From contig JAAELT010000394.1 in the NCBI GenBank assembly GCA_024226315.1, positions 1 through 39,372 on the forward strand: DNA of 39,372 nucleotides, in the 5' to 3' direction. The notes beneath the pieces are model-generated. The model made no database searches and was not told where the DNA came from. It saw nothing but the letters and a program-made list of their open reading frames with translations. The translations under genes and the position numbers were made by a program. Source of the DNA: a bacterium. Its GTDB lineage: Bacteria; Acidobacteriota; Thermoanaerobaculia; Multivoradales; J023. Below, in pieces: positions 8,643 to 16,395 of the stretch; the stretch's first letter is position 1, and each line of letters begins with the position of its first letter.

Positions 8643-9413
8643 ATGAAAACACTGGCGCTCTACAACATCAAGGGTGGGGTCGGGAAGACAGCGAGCGCGG
8701 TCAACCTGTCTTTTCTCGCCTCGCTCACCGGCTCCCGCGTCCTGGTCTGGGATCTCGATCCGCAGGGGGCGGCGACGTTCTACTTCCGGATCAAGCCGAA
8801 GATCAAGGGCGGCGGCGAGAAGCTGCTGAAGAAGAAGAATCGGGCCAAGCTGGACCGCGAGATCCGGGGCACCGACTTCGAGGGGCTCGACCTGGTGCCG
8901 GCGGATTTCTCCTACCGAAATCTGGACCTGGCGCTCGACGGCAAGAAGAACCCCGCCCGCTGCCTCGCCCGACTGCTCGAGCCGATGGCCGAGGAATACG
9001 ACTACGTGTTTCTCGACTGTGCGCCCTCGATCTCGCTGACCTCGGAGAGCATCCACGCGGCAGCCGATCTGCTGCTGGTGCCCACCATCCCGACGCCGCT
9101 CTCGGTCCGCACCCTGGAGCAGCTCGACCGGCACCTGAGGCGCCAGGGGCCGGAAGATCTCGCCGTGGTGCCGTTCATGTGCATGGTCGACCGGCGCAAG
9201 AAGCTCCATCGCCAGGCGCGGGAGCTCGTCACCGAGAGCGACTACCGCTTCCGGCGGGTCGCGGAACCGCTCGAGACGCAGATCCCCTACTCGAGCCTGA
9301 TCGAGCAGATGGGAGTGCACCGCATGCCGCTACATCACTTCGCCTACCGCTCCGCCCCGGCCAAGGCCTATCGCTCTCTGTGGCGCGAGATCGAGGCGAA
9401 GCTGAACGCCTGA
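8643..9413 (+). CDS. ParA/MinD-type ATPase in polyphosphate cluster, 256 aa
   Basis: A deviant Walker A motif, KGGVGKT (residues 10-16), with the signature lysine near position 10 marks the ParA/MinD/Soj family. DLDPQG (about 39-44) is Walker A' and VFLDCAPSIS is Walker B. An unusually basic stretch (RIKPKIKGGGEKLLKKKNRA) follows A'. ParA ATPases dimerise with ATP on the nucleoid and position plasmids, chromosomes or protein cargoes. No parB, parS or replication gene is nearby. The gene sits instead 16 bases upstream of a CYTH gene and beside ppk1, ppx and CHAD genes, which suggests a role with polyphosphate granules. This link is inference. The ATG at 8643 gives the standard short N-terminus, and a -10-like TAGAAT lies eight bases upstream. 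Confidence 0.88.
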   Translation: MKTLALYNIKGGVGKTASAVNLSFLASLTGSRVLVWDLDPQGAATFYFRIKPKIKGGGEKLLKKKNRAKLDREIRGTDFEGLDLVPADFSYRNLDLALDGKKNPARCLARLLEPMAEEYDYVFLDCAPSISLTSESIHAAADLLLVPTIPTPLSVRTLEQLDRHLRRQGPEDLAVVPFMCMVDRRKKLHRQARELVTESDYRFRRVAEPLETQIPYSSLIEQMGVHRMPLHHFAYRSAPAKAYRSLWREIEAKLNA

Positions 9414-9429
9414 GCGAGCGCAGAACACG

Positions 9430-9897
9430 ATGGGCACCGAGATCGAGCGCAAGTTCCTACTCGCGGACGACGGCTGGCGGTCGGCCGGCGGCAGCGGCAA
9501 GCTCTACCGTCAGGGATACCTGTCGACCGCCGTCGAGCGTAACGTGCGGGTCCGGATCATCGGTGACAAGGGCTTCCTGACCGTCAAGGGGCGCGCCGCC
9601 GGCATCACCCGGCTCGAGTTCGAATACGAGATCCCCCTCGCCGACGCCAGCCGGATGCTCGACGAGCTGTGCTTCAAGCCGTTGATCGAGAAGACCCGCC
9701 ACCTGATCGAGCACAGTGGCCTGACCTGGGAGGTCGACGAGTTCGCCGGCGACAATGCCGGCCTGGTGGTGGCCGAGGTGGAGCTCGAGTCCGAGGACCA
9801 GGAGATCGAGCTGCCGGCCTGGGTCGGAGAGCAGGTGACCGACGACCCGCGCTACCTGAACTCGAACCTGGTCGAGAAGCCGTTCACCACCTGGTAG
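9430..9897 (+). CDS. CYTH domain protein (triphosphate tunnel metalloenzyme), 155 aa
   Basis: A stand-alone CYTH domain of typical bacterial length. The N-terminal EIERKFLL is the family signature ExExK, and further charged tunnel residues appear as VRVRIIG, FLTVKG, LEFEYEIP and VVAEVELESE on successive strands. Such proteins bind a triphosphate and divalent metal inside a beta-barrel; simple bacterial members usually hydrolyse inorganic triphosphate, and some make cAMP. The polyphosphate context (ppk1 convergent one base away, a CYTH-CHAD protein nearby) favours tripolyphosphate. It is co-transcribed with the ParA gene 16 bases upstream. The stop at 9897 nearly touches the stop of ppk1 at 9899, so the two are convergent without a spacer. 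Confidence 0.9.
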   Translation: MGTEIERKFLLADDGWRSAGGSGKLYRQGYLSTAVERNVRVRIIGDKGFLTVKGRAAGITRLEFEYEIPLADASRMLDELCFKPLIEKTRHLIEHSGLTWEVDEFAGDNAGLVVAEVELESEDQEIELPAWVGEQVTDDPRYLNSNLVEKPFTTW

Positions 9898-9898
9898 C

Positions 9899-12103
9899 TC
9901 AGCTCGCTGGGCGGCGCCAGGAGCCCTGGTGATCGAGCATCACCTGCTGGGTGTTGACGCCCGGGCCGTCCTTGGGCCGCAGGTGCTCGAAGCTGCCGGT
10001 CGGCGAGAGCCGACGGGCGTTGTGGGTGTCTCCCAGGTGGGCGAACAGGATGTCCTCGCGCAAGGCCTCCTGGATCTCCGGATCGTCGATCGGGAAGAGT
10101 GTCTCGACTCGGCCGTCGAGATTGCGTGGCATCAGGTCGGCACTGCCGGTGAGGATCTCCTCGTCGCCGTCGTTGTGGAAATAGTAGATGCGCGAGTGCT
10201 CGAGGAAGCGGCCGACGATCGAGGTGACCTGGATGTTGTCGCTCACCCCGGGGACCCCCGGGCGCAGGCAGCAGATGCCGCGCACCTGGAGATCGATCCT
10301 GACGCCCGCCCGCGAGGCGCGGTAGAGGGCCTTGATGCAGGCCTTGTCGGCCAGCGAGTTGAGTTTGAAGGCGAGGTGGCCACCACCGGCTTTCTCGTGA
10401 GCTTCGATCTCGCGATCGATGCGCCCCAGGATCTCCTTGCGCATCAACGCCGGCGCCACCAGCAGCTTCCGATAGCTCTCCTTGCGGGAGTAACCGGTCA
10501 GGGCGTTGAACAGGTCGGAGACGTCAGTGGACAGCTCGGGATCCGAGGTCAGGTAGCCGAGATCGGTGTAGATGCGTGCCGTCACCGGGTTGTAGTTCCC
10601 GGTGCCGAGGTGCGCGTAGCGGGTGATGCCCTCGCCTTCGCGGCGTACCACCAGGCTCATCTTGGCGTGGGTCTTGAGACCCACGAGACCGTAGACCACG
10701 TGCACGCCGGCGTTTTCCAGGGCCTTTGCCCAGACGATGTTGTTGGTCTCGTCGAAGCGCGCCTTGAGCTCCACCAGCACCGCCACCTGCTTGCCGTTCT
10801 GCCGTGCCTCCATCAGCGCCTTGACGATCGGCGAGTCGGGGCCCACGCGGTAGAGGGTCTGCTTGATGGTGATCACGTCGGGGTCGCGAGCCGCCTCGCG
10901 GATGAAGTCGACGATCGGGTTGAAGCTGTCGAAAGGGTGGTAGAGCAGGACGTTGCGCCGGGTCAAGACGGAGAAGATGCTCTCCTCGCCCGCCAGCGAG
11001 GGTGGCACGAAGGGGAGGAAGGGCTGATCCTTGAGCTCCGGCCGATCGAGTTTCATCAGCCCGATGACGTCGGCCAGGCCGATCGGTGCATCGACCGAAT
11101 GCACCTGGTAGGGCTTGAGCGCCAGGTTGTGCATCAGGATGTCGCGGATCTTCTCGGGCATGTGATCGTCGATCTCGAGGCGCACGGCGAAGCCGAAGTG
11201 GCGTTGGCCGACGATTTCCTCCATCGCCTCCAGCAGATCCGAAGCCTCGTCTTCCTCGATCTCGAAATCCGCGTCGCGGGTCACCCGGAAGGGATAGGCG
11301 GCGATGATGTCGATGCCGGGAAACAGCAGGTCGAGGTTGGCGGCGACGACCTCCTCGAGCCACACGAAGTGATTCGAGCCGGAGAGCTCCTCGAAACCAA
11401 GCCGCTCGTAGGCCTCCGCGGCCTCCTCGGTGGGGATGCGCAGCAGGCGGGGGAAGATGTGAGGCACCTTGAGGCGGGCGAATCGTTCTTCGCCGCTGGG
11501 GTGGCTGATCACCACCGCCAGGTTGATCGAGAGGTTCGAAATGTGGGGGAAGGGATGGCCGGGATCGAAGGCCAGCGGCGTCAGGGCGGGGAAGATCTCG
11601 CTCTTGAAGTGGCGCCGCAGCAGCTTGCGCTGTTTGCTCTTGAGATCGGCGTAGGCAAGGATCTTGATGCCGGCTCGCTTCAGCTTTGGCGTCAGGTCCT
11701 CGCGCCAGCAGCTGGCGGTGGACTCGAGCATCGGGCTCAAGCGCTGGTCCAGCGCCTTCAATTGCTCGGCCGGGGACATGCCGTCCGGCGGCGCGGTCAG
11801 CACGCCGGTCGTCAGCTGGCGGCGCAGGCCGGCGACCCGGATCATGAAGAACTCGTCGAGGTTCGACGAGAAGATCGACAGGAACTTGACCCGTTCGAGA
11901 AGCGGGCTCGAGGCGTCGAGCGCTTCTTCCAGCACGCGGCGATTGAACTCCAGCCAGCTCAGCTCGCGGTTGAGGAAGAGCTTGGGGTCGTCGAGGTCCG
12001 GAACCTCGGCCAGCGGCGTGGTGGCAGCTGACGCCTCCTTCTCGGCCGGTGGCTTCTTGACGGCTCGCGGAGGTGTCGGTTTTGCGGCTTTGGTCTGGGG
12101 CAT
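9899..12103 (-). CDS. ppk1: Polyphosphate kinase 1, 734 aa
   Basis: A full-length PPK1, which reversibly transfers the gamma phosphate of ATP to polyphosphate. The N-terminal domain starts with FLNRELSWLEFNRRVL. The two phospholipase-D-like catalytic halves include KTHAKMSLVVRR and YAHLGTGNYN, with the phospho-histidine in the latter, and a second catalytic histidine in FLEHSRIYYF. Residues 1-33 are an extra tail rich in K, P and A (MPQTKAAKPTPPRAVKKPP) of unknown role. It is preceded by ppx on the same strand, 121 bases away, so ppx-ppk1 looks like an operon. An inverted repeat GGGGATCC/GGATCCCC sits just before the ATG and includes part of the likely ribosome binding site. No frame disruption is seen. 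Confidence 0.96.
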   Translation of the reverse strand: MPQTKAAKPTPPRAVKKPPAEKEASAATTPLAEVPDLDDPKLFLNRELSWLEFNRRVLEEALDASSPLLERVKFLSIFSSNLDEFFMIRVAGLRRQLTTGVLTAPPDGMSPAEQLKALDQRLSPMLESTASCWREDLTPKLKRAGIKILAYADLKSKQRKLLRRHFKSEIFPALTPLAFDPGHPFPHISNLSINLAVVISHPSGEERFARLKVPHIFPRLLRIPTEEAAEAYERLGFEELSGSNHFVWLEEVVAANLDLLFPGIDIIAAYPFRVTRDADFEIEEDEASDLLEAMEEIVGQRHFGFAVRLEIDDHMPEKIRDILMHNLALKPYQVHSVDAPIGLADVIGLMKLDRPELKDQPFLPFVPPSLAGEESIFSVLTRRNVLLYHPFDSFNPIVDFIREAARDPDVITIKQTLYRVGPDSPIVKALMEARQNGKQVAVLVELKARFDETNNIVWAKALENAGVHVVYGLVGLKTHAKMSLVVRREGEGITRYAHLGTGNYNPVTARIYTDLGYLTSDPELSTDVSDLFNALTGYSRKESYRKLLVAPALMRKEILGRIDREIEAHEKAGGGHLAFKLNSLADKACIKALYRASRAGVRIDLQVRGICCLRPGVPGVSDNIQVTSIVGRFLEHSRIYYFHNDGDEEILTGSADLMPRNLDGRVETLFPIDDPEIQEALREDILFAHLGDTHNARRLSPTGSFEHLRPKDGPGVNTQQVMLDHQGSWRRPAS

Positions 12104-12104
12104 G

Positions 12105-12132
12105 GGGGATCCTTTCGCTCAGCTGGATCCCC
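12105..12132 (-). promoter_or_regulatory. Hairpin over the ppk1 ribosome binding site
   Basis: An 8-bp perfect inverted repeat, GGGGATCC and GGATCCCC, with a 12-base loop ends one base before the ppk1 start codon at 12103. In the leftward transcript the purine-rich AAAGGA that could serve as ribosome binding site lies at the junction of the loop and the 3' arm. If the stem forms, it would hide the site. No terminator-like U-run follows. Confidence 0.55.
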
Positions 12133-12188
12133 GAGCGTAGCAGAGATTCATGCCGCTTCAGCAATATGTCTGGGGGTGGGATTGGCCT

Positions 12189-12216
12189 CACCCTTCGGGT
12201 GGGGCTTCGGGTGGGG
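12189..12216. repeat. 12-bp tandem duplication with a TTC-loop hairpin in the ppx-ppk1 spacer
   Basis: CTTCGGGTGGGG occurs twice in tandem (12193-12204 and 12205-12216). The first copy also forms the hairpin CACCC-TTC-GGGTG at 12189-12201. It is just after the ppx stop in the leftward transcript and could act as an mRNA-stabilising or attenuating stem. A similar short stem with a TTC loop occurs within the RND gene at 34132. Confidence 0.6.
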
Positions 12217-12224
12217 CCAGTCTC

Positions 12225-12773
12225 CTAGGGCTCTTTCAGCTCTCTGACCCGGAGCTTGAAGTTGATGGCTCTCAGGTAAGTGCGCTCCTGTTCGAGATCG
12301 GCGCCGGTCAGCGGATGCCGGGTGAGCCAGCCAGCCGGGAAAGCGAGCTCGATCTTGCGCTTACCGGTACGGACAGCGATCTCCGGCAACGTCCGCTGGC
12401 TGCGGCTGCGATTGAGCAGGCATCCCAGCCGCAGCAGCAGGCAGAGCCGGATCGTGACCCGGTACGCGGCTTCCGGCAGCTCGGCGAAGAGCGCCTTGGG
12501 GATCTTGCGGCGCACTCCCCGCACCAGGAGCGACAGCGTCTTCTGATCCGGCAACGAGAAGCCCGGCATGTCGGAGTGATCGATCAGGTAGGCACCGTGT
12601 TTGTGAAAGCCGCCGTGGGCGATGCTGATCCCGATCTCGTGCAGACTGGCGCCCCCCACCACCCGGGCAATCACCATGCGGAAGCTGTTCGAGCCCATGT
12701 CGACCGCCGCCAGCATCGACGGCAACCGGGCCGCTGGAGCCACGAAGACGTCACCCTGAGCTTCGAGGTTCAT
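12225..12773 (-). pseudogene. ppx: Internally deleted exopolyphosphatase (Ppx/GppA), 182 aa
   Basis: The first about 45 residues contain LAAVDMGSNSFRMVIARV, the phosphate-1 motif of the ASKHA fold that opens every Ppx. After two glycines the sequence jumps to ASLHEIGISIAHGGFHKHGA, which belongs to the C-terminal HD-like domain III, and continues to the normal C-terminus (FPAGWLTRHPL, LEQERTYLRAINFKLRV). About 300 residues are missing: the rest of the ATPase-like fold, including the phosphate-2 and adenosine motifs. The usual length is about 500. The junction keeps the frame, so a fused 182-residue protein could be made, but it should lack exopolyphosphatase activity. It lies directly upstream of ppk1, the canonical pairing. 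Real deletion or assembly collapse cannot be told apart here. Confidence 0.82.
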
Positions 12774-12796
12774 AGGTGGCGACAGAATATCACCGG

Positions 12797-12805
12797 GTAT
12801 AAGAT
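12797..12805 (+). promoter_or_regulatory. Candidate extended -10 for the CHAD gene
   Basis: GGGTATAAG at about 12796-12804 resembles an extended -10 element, some 50 bases upstream of the CHAD gene ATG. The gap between the divergent ppx and CHAD genes is only 79 bases, so both promoters must overlap here. Support is by position and resemblance only. Confidence 0.3.
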
Positions 12806-12852
12806 CGATTGCTCACCGTGCTCTCCGCTCGGCCCTCCTTCAAGAGAACCTC

Positions 12853-14442
12853 ATGGAATCTTCGGAAGTCGCTCATGCGCTGCCCGAGGCGCCTCGGGAC
12901 GAGCAGGTCCTCGAGGCCCTGACGAAGACGTTTCGGCTCCGGATCGAGGACGATCCGGAGCGCCGGGTAACTTACTACGACACCTTCGACTGGCGCCTCC
13001 ACCGGGATGGTGGATCCCTGCGCCAGGAGGTGGCCAGCGGCCTGGCGCCGGCCGGGGTCCAGAGCCCGACCTTGTGCTGGCAGCGGCGCGGCGGCGCGCA
13101 ACACCTGCGCCTCGCCGGCAACGAGCCGCCCGCCTTCGCGTGGGACTTCCCGGAGGGGCCGTTTCGCGACGCTCTCGAGCCGGTGGTCCAGATGCGGCGT
13201 CTGCTGGCGGTGGTCGAGCTGCGCCTCGGTGGACGCACGCTATGCGTGCTCGATCGCCGCGAGAAGACGGTGGTCCGCCTGCGGTTGGAGAAGGGCACGG
13301 TCGTCGTGCCCGAGAGCCCCGCGCGGGCTGTTCCGTTCCCCACGCTGCTGCGCGTACTGCCGGTGCGCGGCTACGACAAGGCGCTGCACAAGGTGGTCCG
13401 TTTCGTCGAGTCCGAGCTGGGTGGCGCCGGCACCTCGCAGTCGGAGCTCGAGCGGGCGCTGGCCGCCATCGGCCGCCGGGCGGGAGACTACGTCTCCAAA
13501 GTAGTGATCGAGCTCGATCCCGCGATGCCCGCCGCCGAGGCCGCCAAGCTCATTCATCGGTCGCTGCTCGCGACCATGAGACGCAACGAGCCGGGCACCA
13601 TTCAAGACCTCGACTCGGAGTTTCTGCACGACTTCCGGGTCGCGGTACGCCGTACCAGGTCGGCTCTGTCGCAGATCAAGGGGGTCTATCCGGAAGCCGA
13701 CCTGGCTCGCTTCAAGTCCGAGCTGCGCTGGCTCGGCGGCCTCACCGGACCGACCCGGGACCTCGACGTCTACCTGCTCAAGATGGACGACTACAAGGCC
13801 GAGCTGCCGGCGGCGGTGCGTGAGGATCTGGCTCCGCTGTCGGAGTACCTCGTGGGCGAGCAGCGCCGCGCCCAGCGGCGCATGGCGCGTTCCCTCGGAA
13901 GTGACCGCTACCACCGGCTGATCGACGCCTGGGACCGCTTTCTCCGCGAGCCGACCGATCTCGACGCCGCCGCCAACGCCGGCCGGCCGATCGTCGAAGT
14001 GGCCTCCAGGCGCATCTGGAAGATCTACCGGCGGGTGATCAAAGAAGGTCTGGCGATCGACGACGACACCCCGGCCGAAAGGGTCCATGAGCTGCGCATA
14101 GACTGCAAGAAGCTGCGCTACCTGATGGAGTTCTTCCGCAGCCTCTACGATGCGGGGCGGCTGGGCCACCTGATCAAGGCCCTCAAGCAGCTCCAGGACA
14201 ACCTCGGCGACTTCAACGACTTCGAGGTGCAACAGGGAAGCATCCGCGAGTTCGCCGACGACATGCAGTGTCGAGGCGCCACGCCGGCCGCCACGCTGAT
14301 GGCCATGGGCCGGCTGGTGGAGCATCTCGAGGCCGGCCAGGCGCGGGAGCGCCGGCGAGTCACGGAGCGCTTCGCCGCCTTCGCCGCCGAGCCCAACCAG
14401 CGCCTGGCTCGCCAGCTGTTCGGGTCAGCTCCCGGTCCCTGA
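12853..14442 (+). CDS. CYTH-CHAD polyphosphate-binding protein, 529 aa
   Basis: The N-terminal half (about residues 20-190) is a degenerate CYTH domain: the ExExK strand is replaced by FRLRIEDDPERRVTYYDTFD, but VTYYDTFDWRLHRDGGSLR and RLLAVVELRL are typical. The C-terminal half (about 225-510) is a CHAD domain, a helical bundle with conserved histidines and basic residues: LHDFRVAVRRTRSALSQIKG, TGPTRDLDVYLLKM, VHELRIDCKKLRYLMEFF and LQDNLGDFNDFEVQ. CHAD domains bind polyphosphate and are found on granules (phosins). It is transcribed away from ppx and lies within 800 bases of ppk1. The ATG at 12853 is preceded by AAGAGAACC, a moderate ribosome binding site. It is probably a granule-associated protein; whether the CYTH part is catalytic is unclear. 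Confidence 0.9.
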   Translation: MESSEVAHALPEAPRDEQVLEALTKTFRLRIEDDPERRVTYYDTFDWRLHRDGGSLRQEVASGLAPAGVQSPTLCWQRRGGAQHLRLAGNEPPAFAWDFPEGPFRDALEPVVQMRRLLAVVELRLGGRTLCVLDRREKTVVRLRLEKGTVVVPESPARAVPFPTLLRVLPVRGYDKALHKVVRFVESELGGAGTSQSELERALAAIGRRAGDYVSKVVIELDPAMPAAEAAKLIHRSLLATMRRNEPGTIQDLDSEFLHDFRVAVRRTRSALSQIKGVYPEADLARFKSELRWLGGLTGPTRDLDVYLLKMDDYKAELPAAVREDLAPLSEYLVGEQRRAQRRMARSLGSDRYHRLIDAWDRFLREPTDLDAAANAGRPIVEVASRRIWKIYRRVIKEGLAIDDDTPAERVHELRIDCKKLRYLMEFFRSLYDAGRLGHLIKALKQLQDNLGDFNDFEVQQGSIREFADDMQCRGATPAATLMAMGRLVEHLEAGQARERRRVTERFAAFAAEPNQRLARQLFGSAPGP

Positions 14443-14466
14443 TCCTGCCGCTGGTACACTGCCGGC

Positions 14467-15987
14467 GTGGATCGCTTGGTGACGGTTCTCAGATTCTTGG
14501 CGTTACTCGCCGCCGCGGCCGGGCTCGGTTGTCTCTATCTGATTCGGCAGCCCGACGGCCTGGCTGCTGCGTGGTTCGCGATCCGTGATCTCACGCCGGG
14601 GGCGTTGGGCAACCCACTGGTGCCGATTGCCGCCGCCGTGGCGGTCGTCTCGGCGGTGGCGGCGCGCGGGCTCGAGGGCGCGCCGCGAATGCCCAGGCGG
14701 GACCGTGACGTCCACCGTCTGGAGACGCCGGTCGAGCTCACCGCGACCATGCCCGAGCTGGTGATGATCGAACGTGCCGGCGATGGGGCGCGGCTCGATC
14801 GACATCTTCACGGACGTCCGGACGTACCGGCGTTCGTCGACGAGCTTCTTGGCGCCGCCGTTGGCGCCGGCGCCAGCGACGTACATGTCCAGCCGCTCGA
14901 CACCGGGACGCGCATCGCCTGGCGCGTGGGCGGCGAGCTCGCCGACGTGGCGACGGCCGCGCCCGAGCACCACGAGCTGATCGTGCGGCGGCTGAAGATC
15001 CTGGCGAAGCTCGTGACCTATCAGACCGACATGCCGCAGGACGGCCGTTTCACCCTCGAGACCACGGGCGACGCGGTAGACGTGCGGGTGTCGGTGCTGC
15101 CGACCCGTCACGGCGAGAAGGTCGCATTGCGCCTGGCCCGGGGCGGTGGCCTGATCGCGCTCGACCGCCTCGGGATGAACGAGCCGCTGCGTCTGAGGCT
15201 CGAAGAGCTGCTCGCCCACCGCCAGGGTCTGATCCTACTCACCGGCCCCACCGGCTGCGGCAAGACCACCACGCTCTACGGCGCGCTCGCCCACATCCAC
15301 GAGCAGCGTGGCGACACCACCGCGATCGCCACCATCGAGGATCCGATCGAGATCGATCTGCCGTTTCTCAGTCAGACTCAGATCGACAAGGCGGCGGGTC
15401 TGTCCTTCGGTGAGGGTCTGCGTTCGGTGCTGCGCCAGGACCCCAACGTCCTGATGATCGGCGAGATCCGCGACCGTGAGACGGCGCACACCGCGGTGGA
15501 GGCCGGACTCTCCGGCCACCTGATCCTCACCACGCTGCACGCCGAGTCGACGGCGGGGGTCTTCAACCGTCTGATCGACATGGACGTCGAGCCGTTTCTC
15601 GCCTCGTCGTCGGTCCTGGCCGCCGTCTCTCAGCGCCTCGCCCGGCGCCTGTGCCGCGAGTGCCGCCGGCCCGCCAAGACCGATCGCAAGACGTTGAAGC
15701 GCCTGCTCGAGCGAGGCGTCACCCGCACCGCGGCCGAGAGCCTGTCGTTCTACACGGCGAAGGGTTGCAAGGCCTGCCGGCGCACCGGCGTGAGGGGCCG
15801 CACGGCGATCTTCGAGCTGCTGGCCGTCACGCCGGCGCTGCGCGAGCTGGTGGCTCAGAAGGTGCCGACGCGCAAGATCGAGGAGGCGGCGATCGCCGCG
15901 GGCATGACGCCGCTGTTCAAGGCCGCCGTGCTCGAAGCGGTGGAGGGCACAATCAGCCTCGAAGAAGCCCTGCGGGTGGCGGGATGA
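14467..15987 (+). CDS. GspE/PilB-family ATPase with N-terminal membrane anchor, 506 aa
   Basis: Residues about 5-26 and 47-66 are hydrophobic and look like two transmembrane helices, unusual for this cytosolic family; the usual T2SSE_N domain is absent. From about residue 115 the typical ATPase follows: Walker A LLTGPTGCGKTTTLYG (about 256-270), the Asp box ATIEDPIEIDLPF, Walker B VLRQDPNVLMIGEIRD, the His box LSGHLILTTLHAES, and a tetracysteine zinc site (CRECRRPAK ... CKACRRTG). These enzymes power type II secretion or type IV pilus assembly. No pilin, secretin or GspF gene is nearby. It overlaps the PEGA gene by four bases. The GTG start lies seven bases after a TACACT -10-like box, which suggests a leaderless message. 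Confidence 0.85.
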   Translation: MDRLVTVLRFLALLAAAAGLGCLYLIRQPDGLAAAWFAIRDLTPGALGNPLVPIAAAVAVVSAVAARGLEGAPRMPRRDRDVHRLETPVELTATMPELVMIERAGDGARLDRHLHGRPDVPAFVDELLGAAVGAGASDVHVQPLDTGTRIAWRVGGELADVATAAPEHHELIVRRLKILAKLVTYQTDMPQDGRFTLETTGDAVDVRVSVLPTRHGEKVALRLARGGGLIALDRLGMNEPLRLRLEELLAHRQGLILLTGPTGCGKTTTLYGALAHIHEQRGDTTAIATIEDPIEIDLPFLSQTQIDKAAGLSFGEGLRSVLRQDPNVLMIGEIRDRETAHTAVEAGLSGHLILTTLHAESTAGVFNRLIDMDVEPFLASSSVLAAVSQRLARRLCRECRRPAKTDRKTLKRLLERGVTRTAAESLSFYTAKGCKACRRTGVRGRTAIFELLAVTPALRELVAQKVPTRKIEEAAIAAGMTPLFKAAVLEAVEGTISLEEALRVAG

Positions 15988-16391
15988 CGACCGAGCGCTA
16001 CAGGGTCGAGCGCTACCGGATTGTCGAGCTGCTGCGGTTGCTCTCGGCCGGCTCGCTTCTGGTCCTGGCGCTGGCTTTCTTCTGGCAGCCGATCCGCCAG
16101 GTCACGGGACCGTCGGCCACCCGCACGCTGCAGCGCCTACCTCTGCCAGCGTTCATGCGCCCGAGCGGCGTCGCCGGCTTCATGGTGAGAGTGGTCTCCG
16201 AGCCCTCGGGCGCCCGGGTCGTGATCGACGGCACGGACAGGGGCCGGGCGCCGCTGTTCGCCAACGTGCCGTGCGAGGATGGGCAGCGGATCGAGATCGT
16301 GGTGGCCAAGCAGGGGTTCCCGCGTTGGCAGAGGGGCGTCGACTGCCGGGTCGGCGGCGAGCTGGTAGTGCGGGCTCGGCTGAACCAGTAA
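15984..16391 (+). CDS. PEGA-domain membrane protein, 135 aa
   Basis: The protein has a short cytoplasmic N-terminus with a repeated motif (ERYRVERYRI), one transmembrane helix (about residues 20-40) and a C-terminal PEGA domain (about 72-133): VRVVSEPSGARVVIDGTDRG followed by RAPLFANVPC. PEGA domains are beta-sandwich modules of the bacterial surface or periplasm with unknown ligands. Its ATG overlaps the TGA of the GspE-like gene (ATGA), so translation is probably coupled and the products likely work together at the membrane. Two cysteines (in NVPCEDG and GVDCRVG) could form a disulfide. Confidence 0.8.
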   Translation: MTTERYRVERYRIVELLRLLSAGSLLVLALAFFWQPIRQVTGPSATRTLQRLPLPAFMRPSGVAGFMVRVVSEPSGARVVIDGTDRGRAPLFANVPCEDGQRIEIVVAKQGFPRWQRGVDCRVGGELVVRARLNQ

Positions 16392-16395
16392 GCTT

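Noticed and set aside
8643..9413. Plasmid or chromosome partition locus
   Set aside because: No parB-like gene, no centromere-like repeats and no replication gene are nearby; the neighbours are polyphosphate genes.
9929..12031. 700-codon rightward open frame
   Set aside because: It is exactly antisense to ppk1, has biased composition and no recognisable domain. PPK1 on the other strand is certain.
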